A DNA stretch of 64,000 bases from Bacillota bacterium. GTDB taxonomy: Bacteria; Bacillota; Clostridia; Acetivibrionales; DSM-1351. The stretch lies in contig JAEYHZ010000008.1 in assembly GCA_023409265.1 (NCBI GenBank), positions 186,001 to 250,000 on the forward strand. Reading direction: 5' to 3'. The translations under genes and the position numbers were made by a program. Positions 1-8,868 of this stretch are shown here, in pieces (position 1 is the stretch's first letter; each line of letters begins with the position of its first letter). The notes under the pieces were generated by a model. It saw only the letters and a program-made list of their open reading frames with translations. It was not told where the DNA came from and searched no databases.

Positions 1-2093
1 GCCGGTTGGCGTTCAAGCACTATTGAACAGGTGGGATCAATAACAAGTTCCAAAAGAACAACGTGCAGCGGCAGTAAAAGCAAATTTGCCGGGCTTATTC
101 CCAAAAGTGGGGCAAACAGTGAAGCAAATGCTATTGGTATATGAATAGTGAGTACATATCCAACGGCTTTTTTAATGTTGTCATATATTCTTCTGCCATC
201 CTTGATTGTATCTACAATAGTCGAAAAGTTATCATCCAGCAGAATTAAATCGGCAGCCTCTCTCGAAACCTCAGAGCCACGTTCACCCATGGCAATACCT
301 ATATCAGCATATTTTAATGCGGGAGCATCGTTTACTCCATCGCCCGTCATGGCCACAACTTCCCCATTTTCCTGAAAGGCTTTCACTATCCTCATTTTAT
401 GTTCCGGAATAACCCGTGAGAAAATGCTTACCTTTTTAACCTTTTCCCGCAATTCCTCACCATTCATTTCATTCAGCTCATCACCTGTAATAATTCTATC
501 ACAATTGGGCATTCCTATCTGCCGGGCTATGGAACTTGCAGTAATTCCATTATCACCCGTTATCATAACCACACGTACCCCTGCTTTAGTACAGATTCTT
601 ATATCCTCTCTGACTGATTCTCTGGGAGGATCGGCAAGCCCAACCAGGCCACAGAATTGAAGCCTGCAATCCTTTAATGTCTCCGGGATACCGGTTTCAC
701 TTTCCAGCGGCATCTCACCAATGGCTATAACACGAAGCCCTGTTTTGGACATTTCTAAAATCTTATTCTGTACAATTCCTGCATCATGGCCAGAGAGCAT
801 GCAGATTTTCAGAATATGCTCAGGAGAGCCTTTAGCAGCTATTACTGTTGCACCATCATTTTTCCAGACATGCCCCATCATTTTTGTTTCATCTGTGAAA
901 GCATATTCCTTTATAAGTTCACCACCAAAGATAATGTCTTTTGTTAAACCCTGTTCTTCACAATAGGTTACCATGGCCTTTTCCATAGGGTCATAGGCAT
1001 CAGGTTCACACCCCATTCCCATTATGGTATTCTGTCTTCCAATATCACCGGTTAAGTTCCAGACCTCTCTTACAGTCATTTTATTCATTGTTATTGTTCC
1101 AGTTTTATCAACACAGAGCACAGAGACGGCCCCTAAAGTTTCTACTGCCGGCAATTTTCTTACAAGTGATCTTTTCTTAGCCAGTCTCCACGCACCCATT
1201 GATAAAAACACTGTCAGTATAACTGGAAATTCCTCCGGTATCATTGCCATTGCAAGTGTTACACCGGATAATATGCTTTCAATCATTCTTTCAACTATTG
1301 CATGATCCTGAATGTTAAAAAAAGTAACAGTTGCAACAAGGACGAACAACACCGCTGCAATTATGGCGCAGAGTTTTACAAGACTTGTAGTTTGCTTTTG
1401 CAGCGGCGATGGTCTCTCAGGTGCAGCGGCAACATTTTTACCTATTTTTCCGTATTCAGTGGCAGCACCAATTTTGTCTACAAGTATTGTACCTGTTCCC
1501 TGGGTAACCAGTGTTCCTGCATAACAGTAGTCCACCTGCCAATAATCCTTACCCTTTGCCGCGTCTTCTTTATTATTTGGTTTTACATTATCATCTTTTG
1601 CAGCCTTCCAAACACCTTCCGGCTCTCCGGTCAGTGATGACTCGTCTATGCAAAGGGTGCTTGCTTTTAAAACAGCTCCATCGGCAGGTATTTTTACCCC
1701 TTCGGAAATAAACATTATATCTCCTGGTACCAAATTAACGCTATTTATTACTTTTTCACAACCATCCCTTAACACTTTGATTTGAGGAGCAGACAAATCC
1801 TTCAAAGCGTGAAGTGTTTTATCGGTTTTCCACTCCTGTATGGTTTCAATACTGATAACTCCCACTACAAATATGAGCATTATTGCCCCATCCCGTGGTT
1901 CACCCAAAATGAAATAGATGATTGCAGAAATTATCAGCAGCAGGAACATGGGTTCGGAAATCACTGAAAGTATCTTATGAAAAAATGTTTCCCGTTTCTC
2001 TGTCACCAGCTCATTCCTGCCATATTTATCCTGCAGTTCTTTTGCCTGTGTACTCGTTAATCCTTGTAAAGCTTTGATCTGTTGTTCTGTCAT
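1..2093 (-). CDS. Cation-translocating P-type ATPase (C-terminus beyond window)
   Basis: Integral membrane pump that couples ATP hydrolysis to cation transport. The reverse-strand frame stays open from the ATG at 2093, which follows a GGAGG site, to the window edge: about 697 codons, with the last membrane helices missing. Seen in order: a short cation-ATPase N-terminal domain, the actuator loop SLTGEPE near residue 155, the M4 motif PEEFPV near 285, the phosphorylation site DKTGT at Asp329, the nucleotide-binding motif KGSPE near 420, and the hinge GDGVND near 580. These identify a P2-like ATPase. The transported ion is unresolved: M4 reads PEEFP where the well-studied calcium pumps have PEGLP or PEALP. 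It is the only gene of its transcript visible here. Confidence 0.93.
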   Translation of the reverse strand, partial: MTEQQIKALQGLTSTQAKELQDKYGRNELVTEKRETFFHKILSVISEPMFLLLIISAIIYFILGEPRDGAIMLIFVVGVISIETIQEWKTDKTLHALKDLSAPQIKVLRDGCEKVINSVNLVPGDIMFISEGVKIPADGAVLKASTLCIDESSLTGEPEGVWKAAKDDNVKPNNKEDAAKGKDYWQVDYCYAGTLVTQGTGTILVDKIGAATEYGKIGKNVAAAPERPSPLQKQTTSLVKLCAIIAAVLFVLVATVTFFNIQDHAIVERMIESILSGVTLAMAMIPEEFPVILTVFLSMGAWRLAKKRSLVRKLPAVETLGAVSVLCVDKTGTITMNKMTVREVWNLTGDIGRQNTIMGMGCEPDAYDPMEKAMVTYCEEQGLTKDIIFGGELIKEYAFTDETKMMGHVWKNDGATVIAAKGSPEHILKICMLSGHDAGIVQNKILEMSKTGLRVIAIGEMPLESETGIPETLKDCRLQFCGLVGLADPPRESVREDIRICTKAGVRVVMITGDNGITASSIARQIGMPNCDRIITGDELNEMNGEELREKVKKVSIFSRVIPEHKMRIVKAFQENGEVVAMTGDGVNDAPALKYADIGIAMGERGSEVSREAADLILLDDNFSTIVDTIKDGRRIYDNIKKAVGYVLTIHIPIAFASLFAPLLGISPANLLLLPLHVVLLELVIDPTCSIVLERQP

Positions 2094-2165
2094 AAGCAGT
2101 TACCTCCATTTTTTGCTCGACTTCAAGCATATATTAAGATAGCTCTATGGCATGGCAATCCTCAG

Positions 2166-2209
2166 AAAATGTTCTAGAAGTGAAAATAAAGAAACCTGTA
2201 GAACATTTT
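2166..2209 (-). promoter_or_regulatory. Inverted repeat in the 5' leader of the P-type ATPase
   Basis: Arms AAAATGTTCTA and its exact complement TAGAACATTTT, 11 bp each, are separated by 22 nt about 75 nt upstream of the ATPase start. A second overlapping pair, ACCTGT/ACAGGT (2194-2222), could form an alternative stem. A structured leader or operator is plausible. I could not match it to the manganese (yybP-ykoY), magnesium or NiCo riboswitch consensus. Confidence 0.35.
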
Positions 2210-2357
2210 ACTGTCCCACAGGTATAATGACTATCCTGCTGCCAATTAAGGCCCAGCCCCACGAACTTGAAATAAGTCCATCGCCTGCTCAGTTTGTACT
2301 GTAGATTTAATGCAGCGCAAAGAGTATTAAATTTAATTTACCATATATTCCAAGTAA

Positions 2358-2430
2358 TTTCAATGCTTAATTTCAATACTTAGTTTCAATACTTTTCAAT
2401 ACTTAGTTTCAATGCTTAATTTCAGCATAG
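2358..2430. repeat. Tandem repeat of a 11-13 nt unit
   Basis: Six consecutive variants of TTTCAATRCTTAR (for example TTTCAATGCTTAA and TTTCAATACTTAG) run from 2358 to about 2430, between the divergent ATPase and DNA polymerase genes. Unit length varies between 11 and 13. No coding potential is apparent. The rest of 2094-2606 holds the ATPase leader inverted repeat and the polymerase promoter and LexA box. Confidence 0.75.
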
Positions 2431-2513
2431 TATAAATTATGTGCTCTTCTAAGGTAGTGTTACATTTCTGCTCTCCTTTTCCACATTCACTCTATAATTT
2501 CTAATTTTTTCAT

Positions 2514-2542
2514 TTGTAAAAATCAAATTTCAGGCATATAAT
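2514..2542 (+). promoter_or_regulatory. Sigma-A promoter of the dinB operon
   Basis: TTGTAA at 2514-2519 and TATAAT at 2537-2542 are separated by exactly 17 nt. The expected start of transcription falls on the LexA box just downstream, the arrangement expected for a promoter repressed by LexA. Confidence 0.75.
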
Positions 2543-2548
2543 ATTATC

Positions 2549-2562
2549 GAACACGTGTTCGG
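2549..2562. promoter_or_regulatory. LexA (SOS) box
   Basis: CGAACACGTGTTCG is a perfect palindrome and matches the Firmicute LexA/DinR operator consensus CGAACRNRYGTTYG at every position. It starts 7 nt after the -10 hexamer of the promoter at 2514-2542 and lies 45 nt before the dinB start codon. SOS induction of the three-gene operon is therefore strongly suggested. Confidence 0.9.
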
Positions 2563-2606
2563 TAAACAAGTATACCGAGACGTACCTTGAATAGTGAGGA
2601 TGACCT

Positions 2607-3848
2607 ATGGAAAGAGTAATTTTGCATTCCGATTTAAACAACTTTTATGCAAGCGTTGAATGTCTCTATCAACCGGAGCTTCGCCATAAGCCTGTCGCTG
2701 TGGGCGGTAGCGTTGAACACCGGCATGGGATTATTCTGGCAAAGAACAATAGCGCGAAGGCGTTCGGAATCAAAACAGGTGAGGCAATCTGGCAGGCAAA
2801 ACAAAAATGTCCCAACCTGACTGTCCTTCCGCCCAATTACGACAGGTACATCAGGTTTTCCAAGCTTGCCAGGGAAATATATCATGATTACACTGACAAG
2901 ATTGAAGCTTTTGGCATCGATGAAAACTGGCTGGATGTTACTGATTCCACCCGCCTGTTTGGCAACGGCGAAGAAATAGCTCAGGAAATACGCCAACGCA
3001 TGCTGGATGAGACCGGAATCACAGTTTCAATAGGTGTATCCTGGAATAAAATATTTGCCAAGCTGGGAAGTGATTTAAAGAAACCAAATGCCGTTTCTGT
3101 CATAACTCCCAACGATTATAAACAAAAGGTATGGCCCCTTCCGGCAAAGGAACTTCTGTACGTGGGACCGTCTACCTGGCGGAAGCTTTCCAAAATCGGG
3201 CTGTACACTATTGGTGATATTGCAGAGGTTTCACCTAATGTTCTCACCGGCCTGCTGGGCAAGTGGGGCGAATACCTGTGGACCTTTGCCAATGGCCTTG
3301 ATACAACCCCGGTTTCACTTATAGGTACTGAAAGCATAATCAAGGGCATCGGTAACAGTATGACCACTCCCCGGGATCTGGAAACTAATGAGGATGTTAA
3401 AATGCTTTTCTACGTGCTGGCGGAGAGTGTTGCTGAAAGACTCCGGAATCACTATTTCAAAGGCAGAACAATACAGATACACGTACGTGACAAGGAGCTT
3501 GTGACAATAGACAGGCAAGCGCCCTTGAGCACTCATACTTTTGTCAGCAGTGAGATTGCAGAGAAGGCTTTTGATATATTCTTGAAAAACTGGACCTGGG
3601 ATAAGCCTATACGTTCCATCGGCGTCAGAGTTACCGACCTTATAGCGGCTGATACATATACACAGTTAAGCCTGTTTGAAGATGATAATAGAAGGTTGAA
3701 AAAGGAGCTCCTTGAAAGCTGTATTGATGAGGTAAGAAAGCGTTATGGACATTATTCAACACAAAGGGCTCTAATGTTAAAAGATAAGAAACTAAATGCC
3801 AACCCTATAGAAGAAAATATTATTTTTCCCGTATCTTATTTCCGGTAG
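2607..3848 (+). CDS. dinB: Y-family (translesion) DNA polymerase, DinB/UmuC type
   Basis: Error-prone polymerase that copies damaged templates. The 413-aa protein opens with the metal-binding motif HSDLNNFYASVE and the finger motif KPVAVGG. The second catalytic acid cluster reads AFGIDENWLDVT near residue 105, a variant of the usual SIDE motif that keeps Asp and Glu. The helix-hairpin-helix thumb region (about 175-230) and a C-terminal little-finger domain follow. QLSLF near residue 353 resembles the beta-clamp binding consensus QxSLF. The ATG at 2607 is preceded by GTGAGG. A LexA box lies over its promoter. It is followed after 15 nt by two small paralogous genes, probably co-transcribed. 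Confidence 0.95.
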   Translation: MERVILHSDLNNFYASVECLYQPELRHKPVAVGGSVEHRHGIILAKNNSAKAFGIKTGEAIWQAKQKCPNLTVLPPNYDRYIRFSKLAREIYHDYTDKIEAFGIDENWLDVTDSTRLFGNGEEIAQEIRQRMLDETGITVSIGVSWNKIFAKLGSDLKKPNAVSVITPNDYKQKVWPLPAKELLYVGPSTWRKLSKIGLYTIGDIAEVSPNVLTGLLGKWGEYLWTFANGLDTTPVSLIGTESIIKGIGNSMTTPRDLETNEDVKMLFYVLAESVAERLRNHYFKGRTIQIHVRDKELVTIDRQAPLSTHTFVSSEIAEKAFDIFLKNWTWDKPIRSIGVRVTDLIAADTYTQLSLFEDDNRRLKKELLESCIDEVRKRYGHYSTQRALMLKDKKLNANPIEENIIFPVSYFR

Positions 3849-3863
3849 AAAGGAGAACAAACA

Positions 3864-4097
3864 GTGCGTAAGGTTTATGTCGATGTTATGTCTACTTTTA
3901 CAAAGGATGGAGCACTCCTTCCCCTCTACTTTGTCTGGGAGGATGGTACCCAATATGATATAGATAAAGTATACGATTTCAGAAAAGCGGCCAGTCAAAA
4001 GGTTGGGGGACAGGGTATCCGGTTCAGGTGCAGGGTAATGAACAAAGAAGTGTATCTTTTTCTGGAGGATAATAAGTGGTTTATGGAGGGCAAGTGA
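3864..4097 (+). CDS. Small conserved protein downstream of the Y-family polymerase
   Basis: A 77-aa protein starting with GTG behind a strong AAAGGAG site, 15 nt after dinB, so translated from the same SOS-regulated transcript. It contains RKVYVDV, a central FVWEDG strand and a C-terminal FLEDNKWF segment, a mostly beta pattern without cysteines in metal-binding spacing. The next gene is its paralog (RRVYLDV, FEWEG, LFFEDG). Function unknown to me; the fixed position after a translesion polymerase suggests an accessory or regulatory role, which is inference only. Confidence 0.8.
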   Translation: MRKVYVDVMSTFTKDGALLPLYFVWEDGTQYDIDKVYDFRKAASQKVGGQGIRFRCRVMNKEVYLFLEDNKWFMEGK

Positions 4098-4122
4098 TTG
4101 TAAGTTAATTAGGAGTGATATT

Positions 4123-4455
4123 ATGGTTCCATTCGGGTATGAGAGAAAAGAACAGGAAAAACAAAATGGAAATAAAGTACCTGAACAGCAATACAGGCGG
4201 GTTTACCTTGATGTTAAAGCTTTCCGGCGTAGCAGTACCGGAGAATTGGTTCCCAAATCCTTCGAATGGGAAGGCCGTACCTATAAAATCAGCAAGGTCC
4301 TTAATTGCAGGAATGGCCAAAGTTTCAAACAAAGAGTAAATGCCGACAGGTACTATTGTACCTGTGGAGGCAAAAAGTTCCAATTATTCTTTGAAGATGG
4401 TGGCTTTGGGAAGCAGAGATTTTATATTGAGTTAAAAGATGATACCCTCTATTAA
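4123..4455 (+). CDS. Second small protein, paralog of the preceding gene
   Basis: The 110-aa protein starts at ATG 4123 behind TAGGAG. About 20 polar N-terminal residues precede a region aligned with the upstream gene: RRVYLDV, KSFEWEGRTYKISKVL and QLFFEDG match its RKVYVDV, LYFVWEDGTQYDIDKVY and YLFLEDN. Intergenic distance is 25 nt, so it is the third gene of the LexA-controlled dinB operon. Its last codons and TAA stop lie inside the left terminal repeat of a 275-bp mobile element, so the C-terminus (DTLY) appears to be element-derived. Function unknown. Confidence 0.78.
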   Translation: MVPFGYERKEQEKQNGNKVPEQQYRRVYLDVKAFRRSSTGELVPKSFEWEGRTYKISKVLNCRNGQSFKQRVNADRYYCTCGGKKFQLFFEDGGFGKQRFYIELKDDTLY

Positions 4456-4717
4456 CAAGGTACAACACGTTTTTGAGCTACGGATTTGCTCTGTAACTGC
4501 GTTAAAGCCGTTTGCAAGGCACAAAGCATTGCTACACGGCTTTGCCTTGCCACAAAACAAATCCATCAGCTCAAAAATCTTCGACCTCACGCTTTGATAT
4601 TTTGCTGATTTTCAAGGCGGAAGGACGCAGTCTTGCTTGCGCAAGGCAAGGACGACAACGAAGAAAAGCGGCAAAATGGCTAGCGTGAGGCGTATTGTAC
4701 GTTGTCAATAGAGGGTA
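4443..4717 (+). mobile_element. MITE-like element, family 1, copy A (275 bp)
   Basis: Noncoding element with terminal inverted repeats: TACCCTCTATTAACAAGG at the left and the complement of TACCCTCTATTGACAACG at the right. The ends carry TA, consistent with TA target duplication as in IS630/Tc1-mariner derivatives, which is inference. Inside are two stem-loop halves: TTTTTGAG...CTCAAAAA, then CCTCACGC...GCGTGAGG. The copy at 13204-13478 is exactly the same length in opposite orientation and aligns throughout. No transposase gene is present in the window. It fills most of the gap 4456-4881; the rest is AT-rich and carries the promoter region of the BlaI-like gene. Confidence 0.85.
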
Positions 4718-4881
4718 TTAATAAATAAAAGAGTTAAAATATGTGCGTAAACAGCATTTATATATTTGTAACTCATATTGACAAAATTGGACTATTAAAG
4801 TAGTCTGATTATATGAACTATTACGCTAGCCTTATCTTTATTAGTGATACAACCCTGTAATAACAGATTGGAGAATTGGAT

Positions 4882-5253
4882 ATGGAACATGAGCAAATCA
4901 AGCTTTTTGACAGTGAGATAAAAATAATGGAGCTTTTGTGGGATAATGGTCCGACAACGGCTAAAGCATTGACTTTGCTGGCGCAGCAGCAGATAGGCTG
5001 GAATAAGAATACCACCTATACCATTATAAAAAAGCTGGTTGAGAAAAATGCAGTCAGGAGGGATGAACCCAATTTTATGTGCACTCCTCTGATCACCAGG
5101 GAACAAGTACAGCTGGCTGAAACCTCAAACCTGATAAATAAATTGTACAAGGGCTCAAAGAGATTATTTTTTTCATCATTTATCGAAAAAGGGGAGTTAA
5201 GTAAAGAAGAGATTGAAGAGCTTCGGCGTATTATTGACAAAAATGGTCAATAG
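4882..5253 (+). CDS. BlaI/MecI-family transcriptional repressor
   Basis: A 123-aa winged-helix DNA-binding protein. The motif DSEIKIMELLWDNGPTTAKA near the N-terminus and NTTYTIIKKLVEKNAVRR in the recognition region are typical of BlaI/MecI/CopY repressors. ATG 4882 has GGAG at a proper distance; an upstream in-frame TTG (4876) is too close to that site. The adjacent gene encodes an M56 membrane protease, the usual partner that triggers cleavage of the repressor after a cell-wall signal. The pair may control envelope stress or beta-lactam response, but no beta-lactamase gene is in view. Confidence 0.9.
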   Translation: MEHEQIKLFDSEIKIMELLWDNGPTTAKALTLLAQQQIGWNKNTTYTIIKKLVEKNAVRRDEPNFMCTPLITREQVQLAETSNLINKLYKGSKRLFFSSFIEKGELSKEEIEELRRIIDKNGQ

Positions 5254-5272
5254 CTTGAATTTGGAGGCTTAT

Positions 5273-6199
5273 ATGTTAAACACTGTTTTCTATTCCATTT
5301 TGAATATGTCTGTAATGGCAGCATTAATCGGGCTTTTGATAATGGTATTGAGAAAATCCCGGCTTATTCCACGGTTAGGAATCTATTGTCTTTGGACTTT
5401 GGTTTTATTTAAGCTGTTAATTCCTTTTTCTGTGTCAAGTGACCTCAGTCTGCTGAATTTGGTTCGTCCCATAATAAAAAATGTGGTAACTGTCCCGGGA
5501 ATTGAAGAACACAGCTTTACAGTCAGTATGATGAACTCTATTGGTACAGCTGAAACGTATTTTCCCGTTACCTATAAAACCGAACAATTGGAGAATTTGT
5601 TTGGAATAGCGGCTATTATCTGGATTATAGGAGTATTTAGTTCAATTATTGCCGTAATGGTCCTATATTTACTTGCAAACAGTCAGCTTGGAAAAGTAAC
5701 TCTGGTCAGGGATAATATCTATACAGGAGAAATGGTTGATGCCCCTTTGGTACATGGTATTTTTACTCAACGTATCATATTGCCTGAGGTATATTTAAAC
5801 AATCAACATCTAAAATATATAATTCTTCATGAAAATGTTCATATAAAGAGACATGATAATTTTCTGAGAACCTTGGCAGTGCTTACGGCTTGTCTTCATT
5901 GGTTTAACCCGCTTGTGTGGATTTTTCTCAAAGCTTTTATTGACGATATGGAGCTCACCTGTGATTTAAGAGCTGTAAAGGAATTGTCAGCCGAAGAAAG
6001 AAAGAGTTATGCCGGGACTTTGGTGGAAGTGGCCTCAGGACAGAAGCTTATCATGTCTGCAGGCTTTGGCAGGTCAAATGTCAAGGTAAGAGTTATGAGT
6101 GTTCTAACCTATAAAAAGTTATCTCTATTTGCTCTGGCAGTAACTCTGATTTTTGTCGCAGCTTTATCAGCCATACTTCTCACCAATCCAATCCGGTAG
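5273..6199 (+). CDS. M56 (BlaR1/MecR1-type) membrane metalloprotease
   Basis: A 308-aa membrane protein with hydrophobic helices near residues 5-25, 35-55, about 110-135 and at the C-terminus (LSLFALAVTLIFVAALSAIL). The zinc-binding motif HENVH lies near residue 186, followed by the conserved RHDNF and LHWFNPLVW. Unlike BlaR1 there is no C-terminal penicillin-binding sensor domain, so the inducing ligand is unknown. The start is placed at ATG 5273, preceded by TTGGAGG; the longer frame from 5213 overlaps the repressor gene and lacks a ribosome site. It forms an operon with the BlaI-like repressor, 19 nt upstream. Confidence 0.88.
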   Translation: MLNTVFYSILNMSVMAALIGLLIMVLRKSRLIPRLGIYCLWTLVLFKLLIPFSVSSDLSLLNLVRPIIKNVVTVPGIEEHSFTVSMMNSIGTAETYFPVTYKTEQLENLFGIAAIIWIIGVFSSIIAVMVLYLLANSQLGKVTLVRDNIYTGEMVDAPLVHGIFTQRIILPEVYLNNQHLKYIILHENVHIKRHDNFLRTLAVLTACLHWFNPLVWIFLKAFIDDMELTCDLRAVKELSAEERKSYAGTLVEVASGQKLIMSAGFGRSNVKVRVMSVLTYKKLSLFALAVTLIFVAALSAILLTNPIR

Positions 6200-6443
6200 T
6201 TATGCTAATTTCAAAACCCGAAAGATGCCTAAAATTCTTCCAAATTATTATTGAAGGAAAAGAATTGGATACTAATAACTAAAAACGTACCTAAAGTATG
6301 TGAAATTGTTACAAAAGTACCCTTTTTTTTGTGACATTTGATGGTAAAAATTACTTGATTTAATGTATTTGGTGAAGTATTATAGAAGCTATAGAGAATA
6401 GTGTCGAATCACTAAATTCAACTAGGATTGTGAGGAGAATAAA

Positions 6444-8702
6444 ATGGATATTAAGCCGGTTTTATCAAAAGTGAAGTCATTTTTTTCATCAGTTGCATCA
6501 TCGGCTACATCTTTAGTAAAAAATGTACATAAAAGGAAGGAAAGCAGCACAATCAGCAATGTTGGTGAGTATAAAAGCAATGTAGTTTCAAATTTTATGA
6601 AGTCCTCAAATAATTCTATAATTTTAAGAAAATTCCGGATACAGACCAGGTTGATTGCTTCATTTGTAATATTACTTGTGGCAATGCTTCTTATAACCGG
6701 AATTTTTTCCTACAGCAGTTCTACAAAAACCATTGATGATAAAGTTAAGACATATTCTCTCCAGGTGACCGGACAGACCAGTATAGTCCTGGCCAATGAA
6801 ATAAATCGTATAGAAGATTATATTATTGATATAGGACTTTCAACAACCGTACAGGATGTTTTAGGGCAGACCCATATTACGGATGAGTATGATAAGCTGA
6901 TGCAATCAAGAACTATTTCAGATTTTCTTACAAACAAGTTTATTACCTCCAAAGATATAGATTACTGTGCAATTATGCGCGGTGAAAACTATCAGCAGGT
7001 TGAAGCTTATAACACATCGACTATTAATTTGGACCTGGAGGCTATTGCAAAAAAGGATCTTAAACAGTTGGAATGGGGCGACTTCAAGGTCACAAGAACG
7101 GGAAAGGAAGATATTCTTTACGGAATACAAAAGAATGTCAACTCCATGGCAAGTGGGGATATTGCCGCTAAAATGGTGCTTATTCCGAAAGCGAATTTTC
7201 TGGCAAAGGCATTTAACAATCTGGATCTCGGAAAAGATGAAGATACCGGCAAGCCTTTTCCCATATTTGTTATAGATTCCAAAGGCAATATTATTTCTTC
7301 AAGGGATACGGAATTATATCCTTTAAGAAAAGCAACAGATATAACAAAAAATATTTCTTCTGAAATCAGTTCAGATATGAAGAAGAAAACTGATGCTAAA
7401 ATGAAATTCGATCAAAGGAAATCCGGAAATCTTGAATTAAATCTATCCGGTATGTCAAGTTTGGTTTCATATTCCCAAATAATCGAAAATAAGGATTGGT
7501 ATGTTGTAACAGTGGTTCCGTACAAATTCTTGAACAGTGACGCTAACAGTCTCAGGACAAACATTATAATAATTGGTGTTTTATGTCTGATATTTGCTTT
7601 AGCTTTATGTTTGGTTATTGCGAGAAGTGTTTCAGCACCGTTGAACCGACTGGTTCTTACAATGGCAAAAGCTAAAGAGGGAGATTTGACAAGTCATATC
7701 GAGGACTATGAAAATGATGAAATCGGAGAAGTATGCAGGAATTACAATGACATGCTCTCGAACATAAATACTCTTATTTCACAGGTAAGAAGGACTTCGT
7801 TAAATGTTGTAAGTGCAGCAAATAAAATAGCTGCTGCATCTGAGGCTGCCTTTACGTCATCTGAACAGGTATCGGTTACCGTTGAGCAGATAGCGAAGGG
7901 TGCAACCGACCAGGCCAATGAAATCAATGGTAGTGTCAGTCATATGGACAAGCTTTCAGAGGGTATCATTTATGTTGGTGACGATGTAGCGCAGGTTATT
8001 TCAATTGCCAACAAGATTAACAACCTGAATGCAAATGCATCCAAAACTATAAGCGCACTGAACATCAAGTCCAACCAGGTTAGCGAAACAACCAGCAAGG
8101 TTTCCATGAATATAACCGACCTAAGCAATAGCATGAAGGAAATACAAAAAATACTTAAGATAATGATTGGTATCTCTGAACAGACAAATCTTCTTTCATT
8201 AAATGCTTCAATTGAAGCTGCCCGTGCCGGAGAAGCCGGCAGAGGCTTTGCTGTTGTTGCAAATGAAGTTAAAAAGCTTGCAGAACAGTCCAAGGAATTT
8301 ACAAGCAATATTAACAATATTGTAGCTTCCATTGGTAAGAAGACTAATGATACTGTTGAAGAAGTTATGAATTCAAATGCTGTTGTTAATGAACAAATAC
8401 TTGCTGTGAATGATACAGAAGAGATGTTCAAGACGGTATTTGTGGCTATGGAAGAGGTGCTTTCCAATATTGCAAGGACTGAGAAATCCGTTGACAACAT
8501 TATGAAATCCAAAGAAAAAGTGCTGGAGTCAATGGAAAACATTTCTGCTGTTGCTGAAGAATCTGCTGCAACTACTGAGGAGATTTCAGCAAGTACAGAA
8601 CAACAGATGGCTTCTGCTGAAGAACTCTCAAGGCATGCCACCGAACTTAATGAGCTGGCAGCTGCTTTGAATAGAGAATTGGATAAGTTTAAGACGGAAT
8701 GA
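6444..8702 (+). CDS. Methyl-accepting chemotaxis protein (Cache type), tandem copy 1
   Basis: A 752-aa chemoreceptor. An unusual cytoplasmic N-terminal extension of about 65 residues precedes the first membrane helix (about 70-92). An extracellular Cache-like sensor spans about 95-370; the second helix (IIIIGVLCLIFALALCLVIA), a HAMP domain and a long cytoplasmic signalling domain follow. The conserved hairpin tip reads EQTNLLSLNASIEAARAGEA. GTGAGGAG precedes ATG 6444. It sits alone with its terminator at 8720 and is followed by a close paralog at 8869. The 244 nt upstream hold no gene. Confidence 0.95.
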   Translation: MDIKPVLSKVKSFFSSVASSATSLVKNVHKRKESSTISNVGEYKSNVVSNFMKSSNNSIILRKFRIQTRLIASFVILLVAMLLITGIFSYSSSTKTIDDKVKTYSLQVTGQTSIVLANEINRIEDYIIDIGLSTTVQDVLGQTHITDEYDKLMQSRTISDFLTNKFITSKDIDYCAIMRGENYQQVEAYNTSTINLDLEAIAKKDLKQLEWGDFKVTRTGKEDILYGIQKNVNSMASGDIAAKMVLIPKANFLAKAFNNLDLGKDEDTGKPFPIFVIDSKGNIISSRDTELYPLRKATDITKNISSEISSDMKKKTDAKMKFDQRKSGNLELNLSGMSSLVSYSQIIENKDWYVVTVVPYKFLNSDANSLRTNIIIIGVLCLIFALALCLVIARSVSAPLNRLVLTMAKAKEGDLTSHIEDYENDEIGEVCRNYNDMLSNINTLISQVRRTSLNVVSAANKIAAASEAAFTSSEQVSVTVEQIAKGATDQANEINGSVSHMDKLSEGIIYVGDDVAQVISIANKINNLNANASKTISALNIKSNQVSETTSKVSMNITDLSNSMKEIQKILKIMIGISEQTNLLSLNASIEAARAGEAGRGFAVVANEVKKLAEQSKEFTSNINNIVASIGKKTNDTVEEVMNSNAVVNEQILAVNDTEEMFKTVFVAMEEVLSNIARTEKSVDNIMKSKEKVLESMENISAVAEESAATTEEISASTEQQMASAEELSRHATELNELAAALNRELDKFKTE

Positions 8703-8719
8703 TAAACAAATTATTAGAA

Positions 8720-8755
8720 CCAAAGTCCTATTACGATAGGACTTTGGCTTTTTTA
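8720..8755 (+). terminator. Rho-independent terminator
   Basis: Stem CCAAAGTCCTA / TAGGACTTTGG (11 bp, loop TTACGA) followed by CTTTTTTAT, just after the stop of the first chemoreceptor. It indicates that the two tandem receptors are transcribed separately. Confidence 0.92.
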
Positions 8756-8868
8756 TGCTCTAAAAGTCTTTATTTTTACACACATTGGTGATAAAGTTTG
8801 AATTATACAATATTGGAAGCTATTTAATAGTTAATATGCAGTTTATTTATTAAATCATAGGAGATCAT

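Noticed and set aside
2094..2340. Manganese, magnesium or NiCo riboswitch upstream of the P-type ATPase
   Set aside because: A GGGACAG stretch and hairpins are present but I could not align any known consensus.
7970..8641. Long reverse-strand frame of 223 codons inside the first chemoreceptor
   Set aside because: Serine-rich shadow caused by the codon pattern of the coiled-coil receptor; a similar shadow exists in the paralog.
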